The notes: generated by a model from the sequence alone, not told the origin. 64,000 nt of DNA from Streptomyces sp. SUK 48 (GCF_009650765.1 NZ_CP045740.1:6548001-6612000), one strand, 5' to 3'; shown: positions 24,858 to 33,251, counted from the first letter of the stretch. Made by a program: numbers and translations.

Positions 24858-24895
24858 AGGAGTGTAGGGGATCGGGATGACCCCTTCTTCCTTCG

Positions 24896-24968
24896 AGCGG
24901 ACGACGAGGCTCGAACTCGCGACCTCAACCTTGGCAAGGTTGCGCTCTACCAACTGAGCTACGTCCGC
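24896..24968 (-). tRNA. tRNA-Gly (GCC)
   Basis: A 73-nt tRNA. Anticodon loop TTGCCAA between CAACC and GGTTG gives GCC, acceptor GCGGACG/CGTCCGC, discriminator U. It is the first gene of the minus-strand cluster. Confidence 0.97.
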
Positions 24969-25146
24969 TTGTCGTTTCGGTCCGCTTCCGCGTCCCGGCG
25001 ACGTGTTGAACTCTAGCGGATTCCCGGGCCAGTACAAAAACGCGTTTGCGCAGCGTGCTGCGGTGCACCCGGCGGACCCGGTGGTCAGGGCCCCCTCCGG
25101 GACATCCCCGGGTCACCTCCGGGACACCCCACCTAGACTCGGGCAC

Positions 25147-26202
25147 GTGCTCCACCATGCTCCCGGCCTTCCCCCGCTCGCCCGCTTCGGCGACCGTCTC
25201 GCCACCGGCCTCCTCGACGTCACCAGCGATCCCGCCGCCCTGGAGTCCACCGGTTTCTGGGCCGTGTGCGCGGACTTCGAGGGCCGTCTGACCTGCGCAC
25301 GCTTCGCGGACGTACGACACGCCCCGGTGCCCGCCCCGGCGCCCGGCGCCTGGCACGGCCCCGCGGTGGGGGACTGGGCCACCTCCCTGGACCGCGCCGC
25401 CTACACCGCGGCCGTCCGCCGCATCCGCGCCCACATAGCGGCCGGCGAGGTCTACCAGGCCAACCTCTGCCGGGTGCTCAGCGCGCCGATCGCCCCCGAC
25501 GCCGACGTGGACGCCCTGACCGCCCTGCTGGCCCGCGGCAACCCGGCGCCGTACGCGGGCACGATCCGGCTGCCCGCGCACGGCGTGGAGCTCGCCACCG
25601 CCTCCCCGGAACTGTTCCTGCGCCGCCGCGGCCGCACCGTGGAGTCGGGCCCCATCAAGGGCACCGGCCGCACCGAGGCGGACCTCCTGGAGAAGGACTA
25701 CGCCGAGAACGTGATGATCGTGGACCTGGTCCGCAACGACATCGGACGCGTCTGCGCCACCGGCAGCGTCACCGTCCCCGACCTGTGCGTCGTGGAGAAG
25801 CACCCCGGGCTGGTCCACCTCGTCTCCACCGTCCGCGGCGAGCTGCGCGCCGGCGCGGGCTGGCCCGAGCTGCTCGGCGCCGCCTTCCCGCCCGGCTCCG
25901 TCACCGGCGCGCCCAAGTCCAGCGCCCTGCGGATCATCGAGGACCTGGAACCGGTGCCGCGCGGCCCCTACTGCGGCGGCATCGGCTGGGTGGACGCCGA
26001 CCAGGGCACCGCCGAGCTGGCCGTGGGCATCCGCACCTTCTGGATCGACCGCGCCGACGGAGTCCTGCGTTTTGGCTCCGGCGCAGGGATCACCTGGGGG
26101 TCGGACCCGGAGGGGGAGTGGCGGGAGACCGAACTGAAGGCGTCCCGGCTGCTCGCGGTAGCGTCGGGGTCGTACGAGGCGAGTGGAGAGGCATGCGCAT
26201 GA
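25147..26202 (+). CDS. pabB: aminodeoxychorismate synthase component I (chorismate-binding)
   Basis: 351 residues, catalysing amination of chorismate to 4-amino-4-deoxychorismate for folate. It has the chorismate-enzyme signatures GEVYQANLCR, SPELFLRR, the PIKGT motif whose Lys marks PabB rather than anthranilate synthase (PIAGT), DLVRNDIGRVC, and GSVTGAPK. It is about 100 residues shorter than E. coli PabB, lacking much of the N-terminal subdomain. No glutamine amidotransferase (pabA) is adjacent. GTG 25147 is preceded by TAGACT plus 7 nt and no ribosome-binding site, suggesting a leaderless mRNA. It overlaps pabC by 4 nt. Confidence 0.9.
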   Translation: MLHHAPGLPPLARFGDRLATGLLDVTSDPAALESTGFWAVCADFEGRLTCARFADVRHAPVPAPAPGAWHGPAVGDWATSLDRAAYTAAVRRIRAHIAAGEVYQANLCRVLSAPIAPDADVDALTALLARGNPAPYAGTIRLPAHGVELATASPELFLRRRGRTVESGPIKGTGRTEADLLEKDYAENVMIVDLVRNDIGRVCATGSVTVPDLCVVEKHPGLVHLVSTVRGELRAGAGWPELLGAAFPPGSVTGAPKSSALRIIEDLEPVPRGPYCGGIGWVDADQGTAELAVGIRTFWIDRADGVLRFGSGAGITWGSDPEGEWRETELKASRLLAVASGSYEASGEACA

Positions 26203-27023
26203 GGATCTGGCTGGACGGCGGGCTGCGGGACGCGGATTCCGCCCGGGTCTCCGTGTTCGACCACGGGCTGACCGTCGGTGACGGCATCTTCGAGACGGTG
26301 AAGGCGGCCGAGGGGCGCACCTTCGCGCTCACCCGGCACCTCGACCGGCTGACCCGCTCGGCCCGTGGCCTCGGGCTGCCCGACCCCGACCACGACGAGA
26401 TCCGCGAGGCGTGCGCCGCCGTGCTCGCGGCCAACCCGATGCCGCTCGGCCGGCTGCGGATCACCTACACCGGCGGCCACGGCCCGCTCGGTTCCGACCG
26501 CGGCGAGCACGGCCCGACCCTGGTGGTCGCCCTCGGCGAGACCTCCCGTCGCCCCGACAGCACGGCCGTGATCACCGTCCCCTGGACCCGCAACGAGCGC
26601 GGCGCGCTGACCGGCCTGAAGACCACCTCGTACGCCGAGAACGTGGTCGCCCTCGCCCGCGCCCACGAACAGGGCGCCTCCGAGGCCCTGTTCGCCAACA
26701 CCGTCGACCAGCTGTGCGAGGGCACCGGCTCGAACGTCTTCGTCGTCCTGAACGGCGAGATCCACACCCCGCCGGTCTCCTCCGGCTGCCTCCCCGGCAT
26801 CACCCGCGCCCTCGCCGTCGAATGGACCGGCGCCAAGGAGACCGACCTCCCGCTCGACGTGCTGGACCGCGCCGACGAGATCTTCCTGACCTCCACCCTG
26901 CGCGACATCCAGGCGGTGCACCGGGTGAACGACCGCGAACTCCCCGGCGCCCCGGGCCCGGTGACCGCGAAGTCGATGCAGATCTTCGAGGAACGCGCGG
27001 CGGAGAACCTCGACCCACGCTGA
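26199..27023 (+). CDS. pabC: 4-amino-4-deoxychorismate lyase (class IV aminotransferase fold)
   Basis: A 274-residue PLP enzyme that eliminates pyruvate from aminodeoxychorismate to give p-aminobenzoate. The PLP lysine is in TGLKTTSYAENV, and other class IV marks are FDHGLTVGDGIFET and GTGSNVFVV. ATG 26199 overlaps the pabB stop (ATGA) and has GGAGAGG 8 nt upstream; 26193 is too close to that site. The fold is shared with branched-chain and D-amino acid aminotransferases, but coupling to pabB makes the lyase the best call. The stop lies 24 nt before the repeat array starts. Confidence 0.88.
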   Translation: MRIWLDGGLRDADSARVSVFDHGLTVGDGIFETVKAAEGRTFALTRHLDRLTRSARGLGLPDPDHDEIREACAAVLAANPMPLGRLRITYTGGHGPLGSDRGEHGPTLVVALGETSRRPDSTAVITVPWTRNERGALTGLKTTSYAENVVALARAHEQGASEALFANTVDQLCEGTGSNVFVVLNGEIHTPPVSSGCLPGITRALAVEWTGAKETDLPLDVLDRADEIFLTSTLRDIQAVHRVNDRELPGAPGPVTAKSMQIFEERAAENLDPR

Positions 27024-27045
27024 CACGCCGACCGGCCCCCGGGAC

Positions 27046-28440
27046 ACGCGACGAGATCCCGCCGTCCCGGCCCGACTTCCACCGCCCGACTCCCGGCCTC
27101 GCCGCCCGGCTCCGGTTCCCGGGCTCGGCTTCCGGCTCCAGCCCCGACTCCCGGACCGGGCCTCGCCGTCAGGTCCCGGCCTCGGCTTCCGGCCCTACCC
27201 CGGTTCCTGGCCTCGCTGCACGGCTCCGGGTCCCGGCCCTGGTCTCGGTCTCGCCGCTCGGCTCCGGCTCGGGTCCCTGGTCTCGGTTCCCGGTTCCAGC
27301 CCCGACTCCCGGACCGGGCCCCGTCGCCCGGTCCCGGCCTTCGGCATCCCGCCCTACCCCGGTTCCTGGCCTCGCTGCACGGCTCCGGGTCCCGGCCCTG
27401 GTCTCGGTTCTCGGTCTCGCGGCCCGGCTCCGGCTCCGGTTCCCGGGCTCGGCTCCCGGCTTCAGCCCCGACTCCCGGACCGGGCCCCGTCGCCCGGTCC
27501 CGGCCTCGGCTTCCGGCCCTACCCCGGTTCCTGGCCTCGCCGCCCGGCTCCGGGTCCCGGTCCTGGTCTCGGTTCCCGGTTCCAGCCCCGACTCCCGGGC
27601 CGGACCCCGTCGCCCGGTCCCGGCCTCGGCTTCCGGCCCTACCCCGGTTCCTGGCCTCGCCGCCCGGCTCCGGTTCCTGGCCTTGCCGCCCGGCTCCGGG
27701 TCCCGGCCCTGGTCTCGGTCTCGCCGCTCGGCTCCGGCTCGGGTCCCTGGTCTCGGTTCCCGGTTCCAGCCCCGACTCCCGGACCGGGCCCCGCCGCCCG
27801 GTCCCGGCCTCGGCTTCCGGCCCTACCCCGGTTCCTGGCCTCGCTGCACGGCTCCGGGTCCCGGCCCTTGCCTCAGCTCCGGGTCCCGGCCCTGGCCCTG
27901 GCCTCGGTTCTCGGTCTCGCCACCCGGCTCCGGCTCGGGTCCCCGGGCTCGGCTCCCGGCCCCAGCCCCGACTCCCGGACCGGGCCCCGACTCCCGGTCC
28001 CGGCCTCGGCTTCCGGCTTCAGCCTCTGCCTCGCCGCACGGCCCGGGCTCTCGGCCTCGACTCCCGGCCCCAGCCCTGGCTCCCGGCCTCGCTGCCCGGT
28101 CCCGGACTCCGGCTCTCGGTCTCGGCTTCGGGCCCTGGCCCTGACTCGGCCCCGCCGCCCGACTCCCGGCTCCAGCCCTGGCTCTGGCTCCCGGTCCCGC
28201 CTCCCAGTTCCGGCCCCGGTTCCCGGCTCCAGCCCTGGTCCCTGGCCTCGCCGCCCGACTCCCGGGCCCGACTCCTCACCTCGCCGCCCGACCCCCGGCC
28301 CCGACTCCAGCCTCGGCTCTGGCTTCCGACCCGGCTCGGGTCGGAAGCCCCTGGTCCCGAGTCCCGGCCTTGCCGCCCGGCCTCTGCCTCGCCGCCCGGC
28401 TCCGGCCCCAACTCCCTGTGGGCCGCCCGATCCGGCTGAC
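27046..28440. repeat. 1.4-kb degenerate C-rich repeat array
   Basis: Almost no A on the plus strand; built of 6-bp words such as ggctcc, ggtccc, ggcctc and cccgac. Higher-order units recur: CCAGCCCCGACTCCCGG at 27138, 27296, 27462 (first base T), 27582, 27766 and 27962, spaced 158, 166, 120, 184 and 196 bp. CGGCCTCGGCTTCCGGCCC followed by TACCCCGGTTCCTGGCCTCGC also recurs five times (once mutated). A block of over 70 bp is identical at about 27249-27323 and 27719-27793. Every frame is open because stop codons cannot form, so open frames here are not evidence of coding. The minus strand is G-rich. Confidence 0.9.
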
Positions 28441-28470
28441 GCGGCCCCCGTCGTGGGTAGAACAGGTGTG

Positions 28471-29298
28471 ATGACCACGACCCTGCGGCCGGCCGAGCCG
28501 CTTCAGCAGCATTCCGACGGCACGCGCTCGCGCCGCTACCAGGTGTGCGTGAACAGTCGTCCCGTCGGCGAGATCCGCCTCGGCACCTCGCCGACCCTCG
28601 GGGAGACGGTGGCCCGCGTCGACGAGCTGCGGATCGCCGAGGGGGACCGGCGGCGCGGCCGGGGGACGATCGCCGCGCTCGCCGCGGAGGAGGTGGCGCG
28701 CGGCTGGGGCTGCCGGCAGATCGAGACCGTCGTGCCCGCGGCCTCGGCGGACGGCGCGCTGCGGCTGTTCGACGCCCTCGGCTACACCCTGCGCAACCGG
28801 GGCATGGTGAAACGCCTCGGCGCCGAACCGCCCGCGCCGCCGCCCGACCTCCGCGAACGGCTTATGACCGAGGGGGAGTTCGAGGAGTGGCAGGCCCGCG
28901 AGCACGAGCGCTACGCCCGCAACTGGGCCGAGCGGGGCGTCCCCGAGGCCGTCGCCCGCGCCAAGGCCCTCGACGACCAGGCCCGGCTGCTGCCGCGCGG
29001 ACTCGCGACCCACGGCATGCTGCTCAGCGTCCTGGAACGCGCGGGCACCCGGGTCGGCACCCTGTGGCTGGCCCTGCGGGAGGACCGGGCGTACGTGTAC
29101 GACGTCGAGACCGCCGCGGCCGAGCGCGGCCGGGGGTACGGCCGTGCCCTGATGCTCCTCGCGGAACGCCAGGCGCTGGCGTCCGGCCGCCCGCTCCTCG
29201 GCCTCAACGTGTTCGCGGGCAACGCCCCGGCGGAGCGGTTGTACGAGTCGCTCGGCTACGAGACGGTGACGTACTCCCTGTCGAAGCCGCTGCTGTAG
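28471..29298 (+). CDS. tandem GNAT-domain N-acetyltransferase
   Basis: 275 residues with two GNAT folds: the first at about 25-115 (RIAEGDRRRGRGTIAALAAEEVARGW), the second at about 180-275 (YVYDVETAAAERGRGYGRALMLLAERQAL). Such two-domain acetyltransferases include mycothiol synthase-like and Eis-like enzymes, but I cannot assign the substrate. ATG 28471 is preceded by TAGAAC plus 7 nt and no ribosome-binding site, hence possibly leaderless. The frame is also open through the repeat array upstream, so a low-complexity N-terminal extension cannot be excluded, but I consider it unlikely. Confidence 0.82.
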   Translation: MTTTLRPAEPLQQHSDGTRSRRYQVCVNSRPVGEIRLGTSPTLGETVARVDELRIAEGDRRRGRGTIAALAAEEVARGWGCRQIETVVPAASADGALRLFDALGYTLRNRGMVKRLGAEPPAPPPDLRERLMTEGEFEEWQAREHERYARNWAERGVPEAVARAKALDDQARLLPRGLATHGMLLSVLERAGTRVGTLWLALREDRAYVYDVETAAAERGRGYGRALMLLAERQALASGRPLLGLNVFAGNAPAERLYESLGYETVTYSLSKPLL

Positions 29299-29350
29299 GC
29301 GAGGCGGCGCCGCGTGGTGCCGCCCGGCCTTCCCGGGCCCGGGGGAGTCC

Positions 29351-29875
29351 TCAGCTCTGCTGCTCGCCCAGCAGCCGGTCCGCGATCTCCTCGATCCGGG
29401 CGCGCAGCCCCTCCTGGCTCTTGCCGCCGTCCAGCCGCTCGCCGCCGATGACGTACGTCGGGGTGCCGGTCACGCCGATCGCCTTGCCCTCGGCCTGGTC
29501 GGCGTCGACGATCAGGATGTGCCGGCCGTCGATCAGCGCGGTGTCGAACTCCTCGGCGTCCAGGCCGAGTTCACGGGCCACCTCGACCAGCAGGGGTTCC
29601 CCCGTACCGCCCAGCTCGTCGACCCGCGCCAGGACTGCCTCCACGTACGGCCAGCCGTCGCCCTGCGCCAGCGCCTCCTCGGCGGCCTGCGCGGCGGCGA
29701 AGGCGTGCTTGTGCCGCTCCAGCGGGAAGTGCCGCAGCCGCACGTCCAGCCGGTCGCCGTACCGGGCACGCAGGGCGCGCACGTCGTCGAGGGCGGTACG
29801 GCAGTCGGGGCACTGGAGTTCGCACCAGACGTCGAGGACGACGGCGTCGGTGCGCACGGGGGAGGAGTCGCTCAT
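29351..29875 (-). CDS. DsbA-family thioredoxin-like oxidoreductase (FrnE type)
   Basis: 174 residues, cytosolic (no signal peptide). CPDC active site in WCELQCPDCRTALD near residue 22, a helical insertion, then the cis-Pro loop GVTGTPTYVIGG. This matches DsbA/2-hydroxychromene-2-carboxylate isomerase-like proteins such as FrnE. It probably acts in thiol-disulfide exchange, possibly under oxidative stress. The ribosome-binding site is weak. It converges on the GNAT gene. Confidence 0.85.
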   Translation of the reverse strand: MSDSSPVRTDAVVLDVWCELQCPDCRTALDDVRALRARYGDRLDVRLRHFPLERHKHAFAAAQAAEEALAQGDGWPYVEAVLARVDELGGTGEPLLVEVARELGLDAEEFDTALIDGRHILIVDADQAEGKAIGVTGTPTYVIGGERLDGGKSQEGLRARIEEIADRLLGEQQS

Positions 29876-30163
29876 ACCCCCCAGTCTTCCAGGCCGGCCA
29901 CGACCGCCCCAATCCGGACCTGGGCACGGGACCGCGGCGCCCCCGGGGGTCCGGCACCGCCCCCGCGTCCCTGCCCCTCGCGGCCCTGCCCACCGGCACC
30001 CGAGGAGGAGGGGACCCGGAGATCACCCTGATCTGTGGCCGGGACCGTGGCCCCGCACGGGCCCGGCGGTGCAGGATGGAAGGGACGAAGCGCACGTCGG
30101 CGACGCCGTGGTGCCGCTCCGCCGTCGCTTCCGCCACCCGACCGAGCCCGCCTGGAGGACCGG

Positions 30164-30631
30164 ATGATCGCCGAGACAGTCTGCTCCGCCGTGTCCGCGG
30201 CGGGCCTGGGTATCGCGGTGGTCACGGCCTACCGCAGACGTTTCCTGGCGGCGGCCCGCATCGCGGCCTACGCGCTGGTGCCGGTCGGCCTGGTGCTGAC
30301 CGGCGTCGTGGGCTGGCTCTCGGACACCGCCCTCAGCCCCACCGCTTGGGCCGGCTTCGGCGTGCTGGCCGCGGCCTGGCTGCTGTTCGCCGCCACCCGC
30401 GCGGTGGAGCGCCGCAGGGGCGGCGCGGGCGCGGAGCACGGCACGCCGGCCGACACCGGGTCGATACGCCCGGGGGCCACGGCACCCGCCTCCTCCACCC
30501 CGGCCCTGCGCCAGGGCCGGGGCAGGGGAACGGCGCAAGGGCAGGCGCAGGGCCAGAGCCAGGGCAAGAGCCCGGCGTCCGGCGACGACTTCAGCGACAT
30601 CGAGGCGATCCTCAAGAAGCACGGCATATGA
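30164..30631 (+). CDS. small membrane protein with Gln/Gly-rich linker
   Basis: 155 residues. Three hydrophobic segments (about 5-22, 30-52, 60-80), then a Gly/Gln/Ala-rich linker (GRGTAQGQAQGQSQG) and a charged C-terminal tail DDFSDIEAILKKHGI that looks like a conserved peptide motif. GGAGG lies 5 nt before the ATG. No known function; the tail could be a docking helix for a partner. 133 nt later is another tiny membrane-protein gene in the same direction. Confidence 0.75.
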   Translation: MIAETVCSAVSAAGLGIAVVTAYRRRFLAAARIAAYALVPVGLVLTGVVGWLSDTALSPTAWAGFGVLAAAWLLFAATRAVERRRGGAGAEHGTPADTGSIRPGATAPASSTPALRQGRGRGTAQGQAQGQSQGKSPASGDDFSDIEAILKKHGI

Positions 30632-30795
30632 CAGTCACATGACTCGCCGGATCGTCACAGTGCGTCCGCGGTCGTCCGGATTCGTTCACCAGCCGAAGCG
30701 AGCCGGAAGCAAGATCATGGGATTCGGCGAACTCCCGCAAGATCGTGGGCCGTGATCGCTGACGGGGCGGCGGGTGCGCCATCATCGGCCGCGAG

Positions 30796-30948
30796 ATGCT
30801 GGATACGACACAGAGCGAGGCCGCGCCGCCGAAGGACGAGCCGCGCGGGTGCCTCTTCGCCCTTTCCCAGCCACCGCTGATGATCTTCCTTGCGGTGATC
30901 GGGTGTCTGATCCTCATGGCTGCGCTGCACGATCTGCTGTTGCTGTGA
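30796..30948 (+). CDS. 50-residue membrane protein
   Basis: Acidic/polar N-terminus (residues 1-20) followed by one long hydrophobic segment (FALSQPPLMIFLAVIGCLIL and on to the C-terminus LLLL). Coding support is modest: Streptomyces-like codons, GAG just before the ATG, and a perfect hairpin 14 nt after the stop. Function unknown. Confidence 0.5.
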   Translation: MLDTTQSEAAPPKDEPRGCLFALSQPPLMIFLAVIGCLILMAALHDLLLL

Positions 30949-30961
30949 GCCGTACACGTCC

Positions 30962-30984
30962 GTCCCGGCGCCACCCGCCGGGAC
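30962..30984 (+). terminator. hairpin terminator
   Basis: GTCCCGGCG-CCACC-CGCCGGGAC, a perfect 9-bp stem after the 50-residue ORF. Confidence 0.55.
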
Positions 30985-31087
30985 CGACGTCGCCCGAGGA
31001 CCGCCGCCGTCGACAGGGCGCCGTCCCCGGTCGCATTCATCCGCTCGCACCAGATCGGGCCAGATCGGCCCGGTCGGATCAGAACGG

Positions 31088-31648
31088 TCAGCCGGTCGCT
31101 TCCTTGCGCCGCGCCCGGTAGGCGGCCACATGCAGCCGGTTGCCGCAGGTGCGGCTGTCGCAGTAGCGGCGGGAGCGGTTGCGGGACAGGTCCACGAAGG
31201 CGCGGCGGCAGTCCGGGGCCTCGCAGCGGCGCAGGCGCTCCTCCTCGCCGGCCACGACGAAGAAGGCCAGGGCCATGCCGCAGTCGGCGGCGAGATGGTC
31301 GGCCACGGAGGAACCCGGGGCGTAGTAGTGGACATGCCAGTCGTAGCCGTCGTGATTCGTCAGCCGCGGGGTGGTGCTCGCCGCCGCGACCAGCTCGTTG
31401 ATCAGCCCGGCGGCGCTCCTGGCATCCGGGGCCGCGAAGATCGCCGCGAACCGCGCCCGCACCGCCCGGACCGCCGAGAGGTCGGCCGAGGAGACCACAC
31501 CGACATCGCTGATCCCGTGACTGCGTACGAATTCCGCGAGGGCCGGGACATCGGGCAGCCCCTCCGGCGCCGACTCGTCCTCCGGCGCGGTGTTGACCAG
31601 GTCCACCACGGTGTCGAGGGCGCACCGGGTGTCATGGGTGATCAGCAC
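31088..31648 (-). CDS. CGNR zinc-finger / ABATE-domain protein
   Basis: 186 residues. The N-terminal ABATE region (DTVVDLVNTA...) is followed by a C-terminal CGNR zinc finger: RRCEAPDCRRAFVD, then RRYCDSRTCGNRLHVAAYRARR, with four Cys for zinc. The family is thought to include stress-linked transcription factors. GTG 31648 has GGGAGCG 5 nt upstream; longer starts cross a region with a lac-operator-like palindrome and look non-coding. The regulated genes are unknown. Confidence 0.85.
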   Translation of the reverse strand: MLITHDTRCALDTVVDLVNTAPEDESAPEGLPDVPALAEFVRSHGISDVGVVSSADLSAVRAVRARFAAIFAAPDARSAAGLINELVAAASTTPRLTNHDGYDWHVHYYAPGSSVADHLAADCGMALAFFVVAGEEERLRRCEAPDCRRAFVDLSRNRSRRYCDSRTCGNRLHVAAYRARRKEATG

Positions 31649-31959
31649 GTTTCGCTCCCTGGCCTGGGGGTCGGGCAGGCGCCCGCCGATGCTGGCCGAT
31701 CGTAGCGACAACGCGTCCCCCGCACCGGGCCCTGTCCGGCCCCGGCCGCCGGTGGAACGCCGCCGGGGGCCCAGGAGTGTCCGGAAGCCGCCGTACGCCC
31801 GTCCCCGGGCCGTCTCGGCGGCCCGCGGGCGCGCGCACGACGGACCGACGCCGCTTCCGTGAGCGCTCACGGTGACGCCGCCGGCCCGTGCCGTATGCGG
31901 TTGTCCTGGCCCGAGCCGTCTCCCCGAGTGGACGGCGCCGGGCTGCTCGGAAGGGCGGG
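31649..31959. other. intergenic region with LacI-operator-like palindrome
   Basis: 311 bp between ssgB and the CGNR gene, both on the minus strand. It holds CCGTGAGCGCTCACGG (31857-31872) and no convincing gene. Confidence 0.6.
31857..31872. promoter_or_regulatory. perfect 16-bp palindrome resembling a LacI-family operator
   Basis: CCGTGAGCGCTCACGG. The 12-bp core GTGAGCGCTCAC equals the core of the symmetric lac operator, with the central CG step typical of LacI-family sites. It has no loop, so it is a poor terminator. Confidence 0.4.
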
Positions 31960-32373
31960 CTAGCTTTCCGCCAGGATGTGGGAGAGCTCCTGGTCCAGAT
32001 CGAAGTGCCGGTGCTCCGTGCCGGGCGGCACGGCGGCGTCGGTTCGCTTCAGGAAGGACTCGAGGGCCCGTGCGGGCGCCTCGAGCAGGGCCTCCCCCTC
32101 AGGGGAGCTGAGGGCGATGCAGACAACGCCCTGACCGTGGCTGCGGGACGGCCAGACGCGGACGTCTCCGGTTCCGGTGGGCCGGTGCAGCCCCTCGGCG
32201 AGGAGGTCGCGGGCGAACACCCACTCGACGGTCTCCTCGGCTCCGGTGTGGAAGGTGGCGTGCACGGCGTAGGGGTCGGCCGTGTCGTACCGCAAGCCTG
32301 CGGGGACAGGCAGGGAGGACTCGCTCGACACAACGAGGCGCAGGTGCAGCTCGCAGCTGACCGTGGTGTTCAT
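31960..32373 (-). CDS. ssgB: sporulation-specific cell division protein SsgB
   Basis: A 137-residue SsgA-like protein. In Streptomyces SsgB recruits FtsZ to future septum sites in aerial hyphae and, with SsgA, starts sporulation-specific division. The sequence (MNTTVSCELHLRLVVSSESS..., ending DQELSHILAES) is recognisable as the almost invariant SsgB, with the family core VWPSRSHGQGVVCIALSSPEG. The ATG at 32373 has a weak ribosome-binding site. In S. coelicolor the gene depends on the stress sigma factor SigH, and a matching GTTT-N14-GGTGGC element lies upstream. It is monocistronic and divergent from the PGPGW protein gene. Confidence 0.97.
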   Translation of the reverse strand: MNTTVSCELHLRLVVSSESSLPVPAGLRYDTADPYAVHATFHTGAEETVEWVFARDLLAEGLHRPTGTGDVRVWPSRSHGQGVVCIALSSPEGEALLEAPARALESFLKRTDAAVPPGTEHRHFDLDQELSHILAES

Positions 32374-32434
32374 AAGCGCCAGGGCCTTTCGCTCAGTGTG
32401 CGCTCGGGGATTCGCACGTCGGCGAAATCGACAT

Positions 32435-32458
32435 GCCACCTACGGTGCCGTTGTAAAC
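32435..32458 (-). promoter_or_regulatory. candidate SigH-type promoter of ssgB
   Basis: On the minus strand GTTT (complement of 32455-32458), a 14-nt spacer, then GGTGGC (complement of 32435-32440). This approximates the SigB/SigH-group pattern GTTT-N14-16-GGGTAY. Confidence 0.45.
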
Positions 32459-32531
32459 CCCTCTGAGGGTTTTGCGTGCGTTTACGACACTCTTCCGGCC
32501 GAGAACTCGTACCGGATCTACGACCATTCCG

Positions 32532-32545
32532 GTGACGTGAATCAC
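32532..32545. promoter_or_regulatory. GTGA-N6-TCAC palindrome (Crp-like)
   Basis: GTGACGTGAATCAC lies 19 bp before the PGPGW gene, just upstream of its putative -10 TAGCGT (32551-32556), and about 160 bp upstream of ssgB on the other strand. Confidence 0.4.
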
Positions 32546-32563
32546 TCGGGTAGCGTTGTCGGT

Positions 32564-32959
32564 ATGAATACGGGGAGTGACGAACAGGGGCTCGGGTCGC
32601 GCGCGCCCGAATTCATCAAGGCGCGTCGGCTGCTGCACCGCGGCTGGCAGGCCGGCGTCTTCATGATCGGCCTCGCGGTCGTGATCGCCGGCGTCGCCAT
32701 GCTCGCGCTGCCCGGACCCGGCTGGGTGGTGATCTTCGCGGGCATGGCGATCTGGGCGACCGAGTTCGTCTGGGCCCAGGTGGTGCTCCGCTGGACCAAA
32801 CGCAAGGTCACCGAGGCGGCACAGCGTGCCCTGGACCCCGAGGTGCGCCGCCGCAACATCGTGCTGACGGTGGCCGGAGCGGTGATCATCGCTGTGCTGT
32901 GCACGATCTACCTGTGGCGGTTCGGGTTCGTGCCGCCCTGGAGGATCAAGGGCCGGTGA
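32564..32959 (+). CDS. PGPGW-motif transmembrane protein (TIGR02611-like)
   Basis: 131 residues. An N-terminal amphipathic region, two close membrane spans containing the diagnostic LALPGPGWVVIFAG, a basic loop (WTKRKVTEAAQ), and a third span near residues 103-122. The family is conserved in actinobacteria without an assigned function. The ATG is preceded by TAGCGT and exactly 7 nt with no ribosome-binding site, so a leaderless transcript is likely. It is divergent from ssgB and directly upstream of a tRNA-Val gene. Confidence 0.85.
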   Translation: MNTGSDEQGLGSRAPEFIKARRLLHRGWQAGVFMIGLAVVIAGVAMLALPGPGWVVIFAGMAIWATEFVWAQVVLRWTKRKVTEAAQRALDPEVRRRNIVLTVAGAVIIAVLCTIYLWRFGFVPPWRIKGR

Positions 32960-33043
32960 GCCGCTCGCGCGGCTCCCCGCGCGCACCGCCGGGCCGCTGG
33001 TCGAAGGCACCGCCTGACATGGGGTAATGTTCTTCCTGTGCCC

Positions 33044-33115
33044 GGGCGATTAGCTCAGTGGGAGAGCGCTTCGTTCACACCGAAGAGGTCACTGGTTCGA
33101 ACCCAGTATCGCCCA
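33044..33115 (+). tRNA. tRNA-Val (CAC)
   Basis: 72 nt. Anticodon loop TTCACAC between CTTCG and CGAAG gives CAC, acceptor GGGCGAT/ATCGCCC, discriminator A. A perfect terminator hairpin follows. Confidence 0.97.
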
Positions 33116-33124
33116 CCCCGGACC

Positions 33125-33158
33125 GACGGCCCCTCCGCGAAAGAGCGGAGGGGCCGTC
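33125..33158 (+). terminator. terminator after tRNA-Val
   Basis: GACGGCCCCTCCGC-GAAAGA-GCGGAGGGGCCGTC, a perfect 14-bp stem. Confidence 0.9.
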
Positions 33159-33235
33159 GTCGTATTCACCGGTCATGACGAGCCGTCACCCGGTGGGAGA
33201 AGTTCCGGCCACGCACAACTGGCCAAACCCGTCGG

Positions 33236-33251
33236 GGTTTTCCGGAAAACC
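33236..33251. repeat. perfect 16-bp palindrome GGTTTTCCGGAAAACC
   Basis: An A/T-containing palindrome in a GC-rich intergenic region, 133 bp upstream of the SRPBCC gene. It could be a dimeric protein site; I see no second copy. Confidence 0.6.

Noticed and set aside
26411..28144. 577-residue plus-strand ORF through pabC and the repeat array
   Set aside because: Its first part is out of frame over pabC and the rest follows the repeats, where stop codons cannot form.
27868..28470. N-terminal extension of the tandem GNAT protein into the repeat array
   Set aside because: Frame is open only because of composition; the start at 28471 has a leaderless-type -10 and begins the recognisable protein.
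30949..31087. possible additional small gene or attachment site
   Set aside because: Only a hairpin and short direct repeats (agatcggg-type) are present; no integrase, no tRNA fragment.
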